Assembly: GCA_009903405.1 (NCBI GenBank)
Contig: PRCZ01000015.1
Span: 1 to 32,206 of the forward strand
DNA length: 32,206 bases
Reading direction: 5' to 3'
Source: Candidatus Methanophaga sp. AG-394-G06
GTDB lineage: Archaea; Halobacteriota; Syntropharchaeia; Alkanophagales; Methanospirareceae
The stretch's first letter is position 1, and each line of letters opens with the position of its first letter. A program made the translations under genes and the position numbers. The notes beneath the pieces are model-generated. The model saw nothing but the letters and a program-made list of their open reading frames with translations, was not told the DNA's origin and did no database searches. Shown piece by piece: positions 8,573 to 16,934 of the stretch.

Positions 8573-9255
8573 TTATCCGATGTCCCCAACAAGGGGTGTG
8601 GCACCTGCAAATCCAAACCAGAAGACTTGATCAGCCGTCTTGTCGAAATTCGTGTCTACGAACCACATATAATTCCCGCCGTATGCATTGACAATGGCTA
8701 TGTCATCTGTTCCATCTTGATCAATGTCCCCAACCAATGGTATTGCACCTTCAAATCCAAACCAAAATTCTTCATCTACCACATGGTCCCCATTCGTATC
8801 AACGAACCACATATAATTCCCGCCGTATGCATTGACAATGGCTATGTCATCTGTTCCATCTTGATCAATGTCCCCAACCAATGGTATTGCACCTTCAAAT
8901 CCAAACCAAAATTCTTCATCTACCACATGGTCCCCATTCGTATCAACGAACCACATATAATTCCCGCCGTATGCATTGACAATGGCTATGTCATCTGTTC
9001 CATCTTGATCAATGTCCCCAACCAATGGTATTGCACCTTCAAATCCAAACCAAAATTCTTCATCTGCTACATGGTCCCCATTCGTATCAACGAACCATCT
9101 ATAATTCCCACCGTATGCACCGACAATGGCTATGTCATCGGTGCCATCCTGATCGATGTCTCCAACGAGTGGTGCGGCACCAGCGAAACCATAGCCAAAG
9201 ACGTCATCTGCCGCATGGTCTCCAGTAGTGTCAACGAACCAAAGACCACCACTGA
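8573..9255 (-). repeat. Tandem 144-bp FG-GAP repeat array, inverted relative to 2-346
   Basis: The phrase tgtcatctgt (or tgtcatcggt) recurs at 8701, 8845, 8989 and 9133, exactly 144 bases apart, with the three central units nearly identical. Each encodes a 48-residue blade with DIDQDGTDDIAI and DTNGDHVxDEEFWFGF. The reverse complement closely matches the 144-bp units at bases 2-346. Confidence 0.95.
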
Positions 9256-12200
9256 ACACACCATAGTCCTCCCCTACCGCCTGCCCTCCACATTTGCAAT
9301 TAGAATCGCATATTCCACCACCACAAGAATCTCCTGGTCTTTTACCATCACATGCAGCATCTGCACCACAAGTGGTTGAGTCACAGATTCCTGTATCTGT
9401 ACAAATACTATCCTTACATGTTTTTAGTGTATTACTTGCTGTGCAACCGCAGATAGTTCCATCTGGCTTGTTCTGCGTATCTCCTGTGTCTATCCATTGC
9501 GTATCCGTGACGCTGCCCGTGCAAGTACCATCTGAACACGTGTAATCGTGGTATTCCTGCTCCTTCTGCTTCTTCTCCTTGCAGTCATTCTCCAGATCGT
9601 CTACCCATCTCGTCTTACCTGTATCCTTCCAGCCGTCAGTATGCCTATTTGAGTGTGTGTAGTCACAGCCCACTTCATTGCTCTTGCAATAATAGTCCCT
9701 TTCTTCGCACCCATCACCATACGGATAGCAACCATCTTTTTCCGTGCAGTTTTCACAATTCGGGTAAATGCCGCAACTGGTATTTGTGCCTTCACACTCT
9801 GGCTTGTCAACACATTTGCAAGTAGAATTGCATATTCTACCAGGACCACAAGATTCCCCTGGCTCCTTGCCATCGCACGCAACATCCGCACTGCAATTAG
9901 TCGAGTTGCAAATTCCGGTATCTGTACAAGTACCCTCATAACATGTCTTAAGGGTGTTATTCGCGGTGCAACCGCATATAGTCCCCTCTGGCTTGTTCTG
10001 CGTATCTCCTGTGTCTATCCATTGCGTATCCGTGACGCTGTACGTGCAAGTACCATCTGAACACGTGTAATCGTGGTATTCCTGCTCCTTCTGCTTCTTC
10101 TCCTTGCAGTCATTCTCTGGATCGTCTATCCATCTTGTGTTACCGGTATCTATCCACTCGTCAGTATGCCTATTTGAGTAAGTATAGTCACAACCCTCGT
10201 CATTGCTAACGCAATAATAATTCCTTTCTTCGCAACCATTACCATACAGATAGCAACCATCATCTTCATTGCAATTTTCGCAATTTGGGTAGATGCCACA
10301 ACTGGTAGCAGTGCCTTCACATATAGGGCCTTCGTAATATCTCTTCAAGAATTCATTCCACTGGGTATCAATAGCAAATGCAGTATTGTCATAAGAGGCT
10401 AAATAATCACCTTCTACTCGCGGATAGTATATGGATAATCCATGATCATTTGGTACGGATAATCCATGCGCCTCCTCATACACAGCAACCCCCATACTAT
10501 TCATCACCGCCTGCGCCTGTGTTCTAGCACCTGGAACATATGTATCCACCATTTCGGCAAAATTATATAGGTCAATGTAATAGTTATAATAAATTTCTGC
10601 TGCTGCGTTTCTAGCTTCTTGTACATCTGCCACATGACCCCCATTGATTTCCGTCATTAATGCTTGTGCAAGGTTATCAACTGCTGCAACTAAATTTGGC
10701 AATGCACTATTATCCATGGCAGATTGCGTTAGATCATTGTACGTTGGATATGATGCCATGTAACGGTCAACGATTACCATACCTAACGCGTCCTCATTCA
10801 TTGTTGGCGTTACCGTCAAATCCGCGAGTATCGTATCATACGGCCATCCATCCCACGGTTCCACCTCCTCAGAGCCAACACTTACGCCTGCATTAGCCAT
10901 CACTTGATATACTACCTCAATCATATGCATCAAACAGGCATCGTAACCAAGCAGTTGGACATATTTACCCGTCAAGGCTACTTCGGTTTCTTGCAGGGTG
11001 AGAGAGTCACTACCATTCGTGAAATCCCAGCAAATCCCGCGACTCAATCCAGCATCTTTCGCGTCTTTTATGTCAGCCGCCCACGGAACCCACGTATTTA
11101 TGGATCTCCAGCCATCACCGTGATTCCATAGGATCAGGGCGTAATTATCAGCAGGAAAGTTAGTCATTGCCCAATCCACGAAATCACTTAATGTATTGGG
11201 ATCGCCCATATTACATTCTCCAAGGTCTATTAGTGCATTCGCTGGCATAGGTGTCATCCCGTATGTTACATGGAATCGCTTACAGCCCGTCCAATCACCA
11301 TATGAAGTGTCATAGCCCGGTATTCGGTCAAATTGCACTACTATATTCACATCACTGGTAGAGCCGACAGAAGACATTTCCAGGAAGTCATCAATTCCTG
11401 CTCCTTCTAAGTTGTTATCTCCATCAAGATAGACCATGTATGTCCATAATGATTCTGGATACGGCACCACATTTACCGTAACGGTGAAAGTTTCACTTCC
11501 CCCATTTGAACTAATTGTAATGTCACAGGTATGAAAACCTTCAGATAATCCTGTTGTGTCAATATCAACTGTAATAGTACCATGTTCCCCGGTAGAAGAG
11601 CCACTTATTGGATAGACATTCAACCAGCCACCGCTTTCACTCAGAGAATAAGTAAGAGTGCCAGTTCCGGAATTCCAGAGTTCAAATGTTGCACTATCCG
11701 TTTCTCCTTCGCACTTATCGCCAAAGTTATGTGATGCTGGGGAATAGGATAACTCTGGACACGGAATGTAGTAGTCAAACCATGCTTTTATAGTACCATC
11801 ACCACTAACAGTCGCGGTAGTTGACTGAGAGTATAGATTTGCTACGCTCATACCATCGGTTGTAGACCAGTGATTAAACTCATAGTTAGATGCGGGATTT
11901 GCAGATACAGAATAAGTGCCATCTGTCTTTGTTGTACTCTGTCCATTGCTGTAAATAGAGCCATCAAAGGTTATTGTTCCTCCAGCAGTAGGATCCGTAT
12001 AGAATGTTATTGTGCGCTGTGGAGGAATAGGACTTAGTGTTGCATAAACGTAAGAAGTTTCACCAGCGGTTACCCCTACATTACTTGACCAATCATAGTA
12101 TCCTCCAAGGGTAAGTTTGAGCGTATGCGTGCCGGCAGGGACATTAGTAATAGTGTAGGGTGTTTGTCCCCCTATATATGAGCCATCGAGGTATATAGTG

Positions 12201-14875
12201 GCACCAGAAGGAGTAGAAGTGACTGAGATAGACCCTGTTGCTGCTACTATGTTCACTGTGACTGTGAACGTTCCACTTCCACCATTTGAACTAATAGAAA
12301 TATCGCATGTATGAGAACCTTCAGATAAGCCCGTTGTGTCCATGTCAACTGTTATAGTATTATGTTCACCAGTAGAAGAGCCGCTTGTTGGATGGACTTC
12401 CAGCCAATCACAACTCTCACTCAAAAAATATGTTAGTGCGCCTGTTCTTGAGTTCCAGAGTTCAAATGTTGTGCTGTCCGTATTTCCTTCGCACATATCG
12501 CCAAAATCATGTGATGCCGGCGAATATGATAACTCTGGACACGGAGGTCTTGTAATAGGGAGCTCGCCAGTGTATCCATCATACAATTGCGGATGCTGCG
12601 TTGATATAATATCTAGAACCCGCGGCTCTGCATACACGAACGTTTCTTCCGCTGAACAGATATTGTCTCCATTCCCTTCTGCATCAGCACATCCTTGGAG
12701 TCCCTCAATAACGTAATATGAAAAGAGACCGTTCTCTAACTCATAGATTTCATATGAATATTCATCGTCGTCACATGCCATTAGCACTACACGCCCAGCA
12801 TCGCCCATGTCCCTTCCTGTACTCTGAATGTCTTTGGCAAAACCATCAGTAAGTTCGACTTTTTGTTTAGGTAGCGTTTTTACACTGCTATCTCTTGTCA
12901 TTCCACCAGCAAAGCAAGTGTCCATGATGACTGCTATGGACGTTGATCCAAGTCTATCGAGTTCTGCATCTAGTTCGTCGTCTCTTATATTGTTAAAGTC
13001 GTACGGACAGAAGAACTCATCGTAGCCATCGAGTTCATCGCCATCGTCATCAATATCGTATGTACCGTGACCAGAGAAGAAGAACAATACCACGTCATCC
13101 GGGTCCTCGTTATCATCCAGCCAGTTAAAGGCTGTTAAAATACCCGCTTTATCTGCTTCACTGTCAAGCAAAAGCCTTATATGATCGGGTTGCCAATAAT
13201 CACCACTTAAAAGCAGCGTATTGTACATGTCAATAGCATCATCATCAGTGTACGCAAGATCATACGATGTGCCCGTATAGTCAGCCACACCGACAATCAC
13301 AGCCCAATAATCTGTTTGGCCATCTGCGTTCTCATTCACCTTTATCCTCCCTGCTACATCCCTCGATGACGGACTTCCACAGGTATTGCTCACCCTGATC
13401 GTATATGGGTAATCGCCGCTGCTGGTGCCCGCTGGTGGAGCTGCAGTTACCGTAAAAGTCTCGCTTGAGCCGGAGGCTATGTCGCCAAGATCCGTTTGGC
13501 TCACACTGAGCCAGGTTGGACCGGATACTTTGCTCACTGTCACACCGTTAACAATGCAGTCACTTGCAGAAACAGTAACGATCTGGCTATCCGACTCACC
13601 ACAATTTAGCGTTGTACTCCAACTCGTTGGATTCACACCCTTGTTGCCACAATGACATGGCATCACATTTACCATGACGGTGAACGTTCCACTTCCATCA
13701 TTCGAATTAATTGTAATATCGCCTGTATGAGAACCTTCAAATAAGCCCGTTGTGTCCATGTCAACCGTTATACTATTATGTTCTCCGGTAGAAGAGCCGC
13801 TTGTTGGATGGACTTCCAGCCAATCACAGGTCTCTCTTAGAGAATAGGTAAGTGTGTCTGTTCCGGAATTCCAGAGTTCAAATGTTGTGTTGTCCGTTTC
13901 TCCTTCGCGCATATCGCCAAACTCATGTGATTCAGGCGAATATGATAACTCTGGTCCAGGATAAATCGTTAAATCCTCCGTATCCTCAGATGACCACGTG
14001 CCATCATCATCTTGCACCTTGAAATAAATCGCGTGTGTTCCTACCGAAAGCTCCGATGCTTGTTTGGTGAAGGCGGCCGAAGTGCTCAACTGTCCATCAA
14101 TACTAGAGCTCCAGTTATATGCCTCCACCGTACCATCGGGATCTGTCCCATGACCTGTGAAGAAAACGGTATCCGTTCCCTGTTCCGCTGGGTCGGTAGT
14201 TATAGAATCAATAATTGCCGTTGGTGTTGGTGTTGGTGTTGGTGTTGGTGTTGATACTGCGGACACCCATACCTTTATACTCTTTGTATTGTCCTTAACA
14301 TTTATTTCGCCATTTAGAATCTCAACTTCACCCTTGACGGAATAAGTCTTTGCAGTGGTCGGAGACCACAAAAAGGTCGTGGTATTGCTCGAACCAGGCG
14401 CTGAAGATATGTATTGTGTTGAGCCTATTTGAGCGCTATCAACATAAACCTTAACAGACACGTTGTCTTCTTGCTGCTCACCTTCATTCGTAACAGTCAC
14501 GTAGATCACTGTTGGTTGCTCGAGATCCGGTGATGAAGGAGTCGTATTGACATTTGTCACCACCATATCATGTGTTGAAGTTGGAGTTGGTTTGGGTCGT
14601 GGCGTAGGTCTCGGTTTCAGCGTTGGCTTTGATATTGGTATTGGAGTCACTTTTATCCGCTCTGTCTTGTTCTTGGTACTGGTATCTGTTTCATCGTCAC
14701 CGCGTACTAATTCCAGATCACCTTTAGGCGATGTAGGTGTTACATTGACATTTGTTGCTGCTATATCTTTGTTAACGTCAGCAACAATCACCTCTGTTGA
14801 TACTATGCCCGTAAACAGCGAGCCTATAACTATCAAAACTGCAATCAAGCCCAAAACCTTCACGCCTTTTTTCAT
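8573..14875 (-). CDS. Giant secreted multidomain protein with caspase-like (C14) and clostripain-like (C11) protease domains and C-terminal FG-GAP repeats
   Basis: 2100 residues. Layout: signal peptide 1-32 (MKKGVKVLGLIAVLIVIGSLF); Pro/Thr linker about 80-100; CARDB-like domain 100-205; PTPTPTPT linker; PKD-like domain about 219-305; three BACON-like modules (PELSYSPxSHxFGDxxEGxTD, about 308-405, 778-880, 1038-1138); caspase-like domain about 520-770 with catalytic His in FFFSGHGTYD (about 602) and Cys in VIMDTCFAGG (about 652); PEGA domain 880-955; InlB-like repeat 960-1035; clostripain-like domain 1140-1510 with His in LILWNHGDGW (about 1250) and Cys in GYDACLMHM (about 1313); two 175-residue Cys-rich units about 1518-1870; five FG-GAP blades 1873-2100. 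Both protease dyads look intact. It probably acts outside the cell; substrates are unknown and no C-terminal sorting helix is seen. Transcribed alone from its own promoter. Confidence 0.9.
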   Translation of the reverse strand: MKKGVKVLGLIAVLIVIGSLFTGIVSTEVIVADVNKDIAATNVNVTPTSPKGDLELVRGDDETDTSTKNKTERIKVTPIPISKPTLKPRPTPRPKPTPTSTHDMVVTNVNTTPSSPDLEQPTVIYVTVTNEGEQQEDNVSVKVYVDSAQIGSTQYISSAPGSSNTTTFLWSPTTAKTYSVKGEVEILNGEINVKDNTKSIKVWVSAVSTPTPTPTPTPTAIIDSITTDPAEQGTDTVFFTGHGTDPDGTVEAYNWSSSIDGQLSTSAAFTKQASELSVGTHAIYFKVQDDDGTWSSEDTEDLTIYPGPELSYSPESHEFGDMREGETDNTTFELWNSGTDTLTYSLRETCDWLEVHPTSGSSTGEHNSITVDMDTTGLFEGSHTGDITINSNDGSGTFTVMVNVMPCHCGNKGVNPTSWSTTLNCGESDSQIVTVSASDCIVNGVTVSKVSGPTWLSVSQTDLGDIASGSSETFTVTAAPPAGTSSGDYPYTIRVSNTCGSPSSRDVAGRIKVNENADGQTDYWAVIVGVADYTGTSYDLAYTDDDAIDMYNTLLLSGDYWQPDHIRLLLDSEADKAGILTAFNWLDDNEDPDDVVLFFFSGHGTYDIDDDGDELDGYDEFFCPYDFNNIRDDELDAELDRLGSTSIAVIMDTCFAGGMTRDSSVKTLPKQKVELTDGFAKDIQSTGRDMGDAGRVVLMACDDDEYSYEIYELENGLFSYYVIEGLQGCADAEGNGDNICSAEETFVYAEPRVLDIISTQHPQLYDGYTGELPITRPPCPELSYSPASHDFGDMCEGNTDSTTFELWNSRTGALTYFLSESCDWLEVHPTSGSSTGEHNTITVDMDTTGLSEGSHTCDISISSNGGSGTFTVTVNIVAATGSISVTSTPSGATIYLDGSYIGGQTPYTITNVPAGTHTLKLTLGGYYDWSSNVGVTAGETSYVYATLSPIPPQRTITFYTDPTAGGTITFDGSIYSNGQSTTKTDGTYSVSANPASNYEFNHWSTTDGMSVANLYSQSTTATVSGDGTIKAWFDYYIPCPELSYSPASHNFGDKCEGETDSATFELWNSGTGTLTYSLSESGGWLNVYPISGSSTGEHGTITVDIDTTGLSEGFHTCDITISSNGGSETFTVTVNVVPYPESLWTYMVYLDGDNNLEGAGIDDFLEMSSVGSTSDVNIVVQFDRIPGYDTSYGDWTGCKRFHVTYGMTPMPANALIDLGECNMGDPNTLSDFVDWAMTNFPADNYALILWNHGDGWRSINTWVPWAADIKDAKDAGLSRGICWDFTNGSDSLTLQETEVALTGKYVQLLGYDACLMHMIEVVYQVMANAGVSVGSEEVEPWDGWPYDTILADLTVTPTMNEDALGMVIVDRYMASYPTYNDLTQSAMDNSALPNLVAAVDNLAQALMTEINGGHVADVQEARNAAAEIYYNYYIDLYNFAEMVDTYVPGARTQAQAVMNSMGVAVYEEAHGLSVPNDHGLSIYYPRVEGDYLASYDNTAFAIDTQWNEFLKRYYEGPICEGTATSCGIYPNCENCNEDDGCYLYGNGCEERNYYCVSNDEGCDYTYSNRHTDEWIDTGNTRWIDDPENDCKEKKQKEQEYHDYTCSDGTCTYSVTDTQWIDTGDTQNKPEGTICGCTANNTLKTCYEGTCTDTGICNSTNCSADVACDGKEPGESCGPGRICNSTCKCVDKPECEGTNTSCGIYPNCENCTEKDGCYPYGDGCEERDYYCKSNEVGCDYTHSNRHTDGWKDTGKTRWVDDLENDCKEKKQKEQEYHDYTCSDGTCTGSVTDTQWIDTGDTQNKPDGTICGCTASNTLKTCKDSICTDTGICDSTTCGADAACDGKRPGDSCGGGICDSNCKCGGQAVGEDYGVFSGGLWFVDTTGDHAADDVFGYGFAGAAPLVGDIDQDGTDDIAIVGAYGGNYRWFVDTNGDHVADEEFWFGFEGAIPLVGDIDQDGTDDIAIVNAYGGNYMWFVDTNGDHVVDEEFWFGFEGAIPLVGDIDQDGTDDIAIVNAYGGNYMWFVDTNGDHVVDEEFWFGFEGAIPLVGDIDQDGTDDIAIVNAYGGNYMWFVDTNFDKTADQVFWFGFAGATPLVGDIG
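9260..10320 (-). repeat. Two tandem ~525-bp Cys-rich units in the giant protein
   Basis: The phrase ggcttgttctgcgtatctcctgtg occurs at 9465 and 9990, 525 bases apart. The encoded 175-residue units each read CExTxTSCGIYPNCENC, CSDGTCTxSVTDTQWIDTGDT and GTICGCTAxNTLKTC. The many paired cysteines suggest disulfide-rich extracellular modules. The copies have diverged more than the FG-GAP units. Confidence 0.9.
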
Positions 14876-14927
14876 CTGAGATTTGCCCCCTTTACTTACG
14901 ATATGAGAGAATACATAGTGGAAGGAA

Positions 14928-14943
14928 TATATAAAACTTTCGG
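14928..14943 (-). promoter_or_regulatory. BRE/TATA promoter of the giant protease gene
   Basis: On the minus strand ccgaaagTTTTATATA lies about 55 bases before the ATG at 14875, leaving a leader of roughly 30 bases. A gggggc stretch 10-15 bases before the ATG may serve as ribosome binding site. A decayed copy of the same box and start region lies at 16219-16340. Confidence 0.6.
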
Positions 14944-14944
14944 T

Positions 14945-15100
14945 TGCTATGATATTTTCCGATGATTATAACGTCTGTGAACAGCACTAATACGAGCTGA
15001 TGAGGGGATAAGCTTTAGATAGAGATATATCAGTCACGCAAATCAAGAAAGCAAATGCGACCCTATGCTAAAGCAGTCACTATTTGATCTTCTTCACGCT
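14945..15100. other. Gene-free stretch upstream of the giant gene promoter
   Basis: I see no coding remnant or clear signal here; it precedes the toxin-antitoxin remnants and may be part of the same decayed region. Confidence 0.4.
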
Positions 15101-15345
15101 TTAACTCGCTCCACCTTTTCTTCCGCCATCAAATAATGCTGTGTTATCATTTCAATCACAAACAAAATCATCAAGCCGTTTTGACATATCCAATATATCC
15201 ACGTCCTTCCAATATTTTATCATCTCTACCTCTCTAAATAGCTTCTTTGTTTCGTTAGATATTCATAGAGTATCCTGTAATCTCCAACTCTTATTCTTAA
15301 CTTAACTACAAAGACACCACCGCTATTCTTCTTACTTCCTTCGGT
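15100..15345 (-). pseudogene. Remnant of a RelE/ParE-type toxin gene and following sequence
   Basis: On the minus strand a frame ending at 15226 reads GGVFVVKLRIRVGDYRILYEYLTKQRSYLER. The RIRVGDYRILYE block is the C-terminal hallmark of RelE/ParE toxins. No N-terminus with a start codon exists upstream. Past the stop, a short frame MIKYWKDVDILDMSKRLDDF is related at the DNA level to 16150-16210. A dead toxin-antitoxin module is the simplest reading. Confidence 0.5.
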
Positions 15346-15355
15346 TCTATCATTC

Positions 15356-15412
15356 TATTTTTTATTTACGAAAACATTTAAGATAAGCATAGCCATATAA
15401 ATTTATTTAATA
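15356..15412 (+). promoter_or_regulatory. Promoter repeat copy 1, leaderless promoter of hicB
   Basis: 57-bp sequence with box ATATAAATT at 15395-15403, about 20 bases before the hicB ATG, which fits a leaderless transcript. The same 57 bp recurs at 16381-16437 with three mismatches, upstream of the HEPN-MNT module. Confidence 0.65.
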
Positions 15413-15417
15413 TAAAA

Positions 15418-15690
15418 ATGGAAACGCGATATATTCTAACCGACTATGTAGAACAGGCGATGGCATATGCCGTTTATGACAAGTTAGAAGATGGCACATT
15501 CGCCGGGCGGATCCCGCAATGCAAGGGAGTAGTGGCATTTGAAGCAACGTTGCGAGCGTGTGAGAACGAGCTGCGTTCTACCCTAGAGGATTGGATCCTC
15601 GTTGGCCTCAAGTTGGGACATCCTCTACCAGTAATTGCAGCGATTGATCTGAATAAGGAGCCAAGCTATGAGCCGGTGGGTGCCGTGTAA
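15418..15690 (+). CDS. hicB: HicB-family antitoxin
   Basis: 90 residues with the HicB partial RNase H-like fold: YAVYDKLEDGTFAGRIPQCKGVVAFEATLRACENELRSTLEDWILVGLKLGHPLPVI. In this family the protein binds and neutralises HicA. There is no obvious C-terminal DNA-binding extension, so autoregulation may be by another route or weak. The ATG follows a TATA box directly. The gene overlaps hicA by 23 bases; antitoxin-first order is usual for short HicB forms. Length agrees with the family. Confidence 0.85.
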   Translation: METRYILTDYVEQAMAYAVYDKLEDGTFAGRIPQCKGVVAFEATLRACENELRSTLEDWILVGLKLGHPLPVIAAIDLNKEPSYEPVGAV

Positions 15691-15898
15691 GCGTCGAGAT
15701 TTTATACGGCGATTGAAAAAACTCGGTTTTAACGGTCCTTTTTCTGGTACGCGCCATCAGTTTATGGTTTATGAGAAGCATCGTCTGGCGATTCCTTCAA
15801 ATGCGGAGTATTCCGTACCTCAGCTTCGTATGATGATACGAGAAGTGGAAGGGGTTCTGGGACGTGAAATTACGGCTGATGTGTGGAACAGGCTATAA
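15668..15898 (+). CDS. hicA: HicA-family mRNA interferase toxin
   Basis: 76 residues: WVPCKRRDFIRRLKKLGFNGPFSGTRHQFMVYEKHRLAIPSNAEYSVPQLRMMIREVEGVLGREI. The double-stranded RNA-binding-like fold is clear, with the conserved catalytic His in GTRHQFM. HicA toxins cleave mRNA during stress when HicB is lost. The start at 15668 is supported by the conserved RWxPxKRRDFI opening. Overlap with hicB implies cotranslation. Appears intact, unlike neighbouring toxin remnants. Confidence 0.88.
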   Translation: MSRWVPCKRRDFIRRLKKLGFNGPFSGTRHQFMVYEKHRLAIPSNAEYSVPQLRMMIREVEGVLGREITADVWNRL

Positions 15899-15904
15899 AT
15901 GTGG

Positions 15905-16027
15905 AGATTCTTACAACTTCCCGTTGTTGGTTAGCAAAATGTCTACATTTTTCACGCGCTTCTTTCTCCTTTTTGCCTTTCTCGCTGCCGATAAGCAATT
16001 CTATCCAGGCGTAAGTGTCAGCTACGA
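15905..16027 (-). pseudogene. Remnant of a VapC-type PIN-domain toxin
   Basis: On the minus strand a frame reads IVADTYAWIELLIGSEKGKKEKEARE, and after a +1 shift ENVDILLTNNGKL, stop. The ADTYAWIExLIGSEKGKK block is the N-terminus of PIN-domain toxins including the first catalytic Asp. The frame is shifted within 30 codons and then lost, and there is no start codon in frame. A dead VapC directly downstream of a VapB-like remnant. Confidence 0.55.
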
Positions 16028-16031
16028 TCCT

Positions 16032-16210
16032 CAGTCATTTTCGCTGAAAGACTTGACTCTTTTTGCATCAATGCCAAAAACATCATTCAAGAGCTTTCGC
16101 CTGCGCTCTTTAAGTGGCGATGAAAATTCAATCACAAAATCATCCCGCCATTTTGACATATCCGATATTTTATCATCTCTTCCTCTCCAAATATCTTCTT
16201 TGGCTTCGTT
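16032..16210 (-). pseudogene. Remnant of a VapB-like antitoxin
   Basis: On the minus strand a frame reads EAKEDIWRGRDDKISDMSKWRDDFVIEFSSPLKERRRKLLNDVFGIDAKRVKSFSEND, then stop. The KLLNDVFGIDAKRVKSFSEND ending resembles the C-terminus of an antitoxin found next to PIN toxins, and it is followed directly by the PIN remnant. No proper start. Part of this DNA (GATATGTCAAAA region) is shared with 15160-15230. Confidence 0.4.
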
Positions 16211-16218
16211 ATGTCAAT

Positions 16219-16341
16219 TTACTATACTCTCGAATCAATAACCAGCAAAATCACAATCGCACCCAAAACCTTCTTTCGCCTTTCCTCATCTGATATTCAT
16301 CACCTTCAATAAAGATGTTGGAACATATAAAAACTTTCGGT
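16219..16341 (-). pseudogene. Dead copy of the promoter and signal peptide of the giant protease gene
   Basis: On the minus strand the box ccgaaagtttttatatg is followed by ATG AGG AAA GGC (16289), and after a small shift KVLGAIVILLVID, stop. It parallels MKKGVKVLGLIAVLIVIG and the promoter at 14928-14943. Only about 120 bases remain. It indicates that a paralogue of the giant gene once stood here or that the 5' region was duplicated. Confidence 0.5.
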
Positions 16342-16380
16342 TCTTTCTCTCTCTAGGTGAGTGCATCCCTCTCCTTCAGC

Positions 16381-16437
16381 TATTTTTTATTTACGAAAAC
16401 ATTTAGAATACGCATAGCCATATAAATTTATTTAATA
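16381..16437 (+). promoter_or_regulatory. Promoter repeat copy 2, upstream of HEPN-MNT
   Basis: Matches 15356-15412 at 54 of 57 positions, including the box CATATAAATTTATTTAATA. It lies about 90 bases before the HEPN ATG, so this transcript would have a leader, unlike hicB. Confidence 0.6.
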
Positions 16438-16450
16438 CCCTCACTTATAT

Positions 16451-16473
16451 TGTATCTTTGAGAAGAAGATACA
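16451..16473 (+). promoter_or_regulatory. Inverted repeat between promoter and HEPN start, possible operator
   Basis: A perfect 8-bp inverted repeat tgtatctt-7-aagataca near the expected transcription start. It could bind the toxin-antitoxin complex or form an mRNA hairpin. A ggaagtggag ribosome binding site follows at about 16511. Confidence 0.35.
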
Positions 16474-16526
16474 AATGAAAAATATTGGGTTCATGATAAA
16501 ATAAATTTAGGAAGTGGAGTAATTAA

Positions 16527-16934
16527 ATGAGTGGAAATATGGCCGAGGCATTGAGATGGCTAAAGCAGGCAGAAAAGGATTTAGCCAGTGCGCAAAATAG
16601 CCTGGAATCGGGCGATTATGAGTGGGCATGCTTTCAAGCACAACAAAGTGCGGAAAAAGCGTTAAAATCTGTTTTATACTCGAAAGGGTTCAGAAAAATA
16701 ATAACACATTCAATATATGAATTGGTAAAAAAAATAGGGAGCCTGGAAGTTGGATTAATGCGATTCAGAAAAGAGGCGAAAGTTTTGGATAGTGTTTATA
16801 TTCCTAGTCGATATCCCAATGGTATCGCAGGTGATTTAGCACCGTTTGAATACTATGAGAAGGAGGATGCAGAAGAATGCATAAACTATGCAGGATTGAT
16901 ATTGGACGCGGTAATGAAATATATAAAGAAATAG
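16527..16934 (+). CDS. HEPN-domain protein (toxin of a HEPN-MNT module)
   Basis: 135 residues, all-helical HEPN fold: ALRWLKQAEKDLASAQNSLESGDYEWACFQAQQSAEKALKSVLYSKG. The R-x4-H motif RKIITH (residues about 52-57), typical of HEPN ribonucleases, is present. In characterised HEPN-MNT pairs the HEPN protein is an RNase toxin and the MNT partner inactivates it, in some cases by AMPylation. The gene overlaps the MNT ORF by about 58 bases. A ggaagtggag sequence lies 7-16 bases before the ATG. Confidence 0.85.
   Translation: MSGNMAEALRWLKQAEKDLASAQNSLESGDYEWACFQAQQSAEKALKSVLYSKGFRKIITHSIYELVKKIGSLEVGLMRFRKEAKVLDSVYIPSRYPNGIAGDLAPFEYYEKEDAEECINYAGLILDAVMKYIKK

Noticed and set aside
5927-9255. Possible CRISPR-like arrays (regular repeats at 105 and 144 bp)
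   Set aside because: The repeats are contiguous, coding and without variable spacers.
8567-9379. 270-codon plus-strand ORF with repeated CIDNGYVICSILINVPNQ
   Set aside because: It is antisense to the FG-GAP array; its repeats are a by-product of the 144-bp period. The minus frame has signal peptide, known domains and a terminator.
15864-16241. 125-codon plus-strand ORF after hicA
   Set aside because: It lacks family signal and composition of a real protein; the opposite strand holds VapB/VapC-like remnants.
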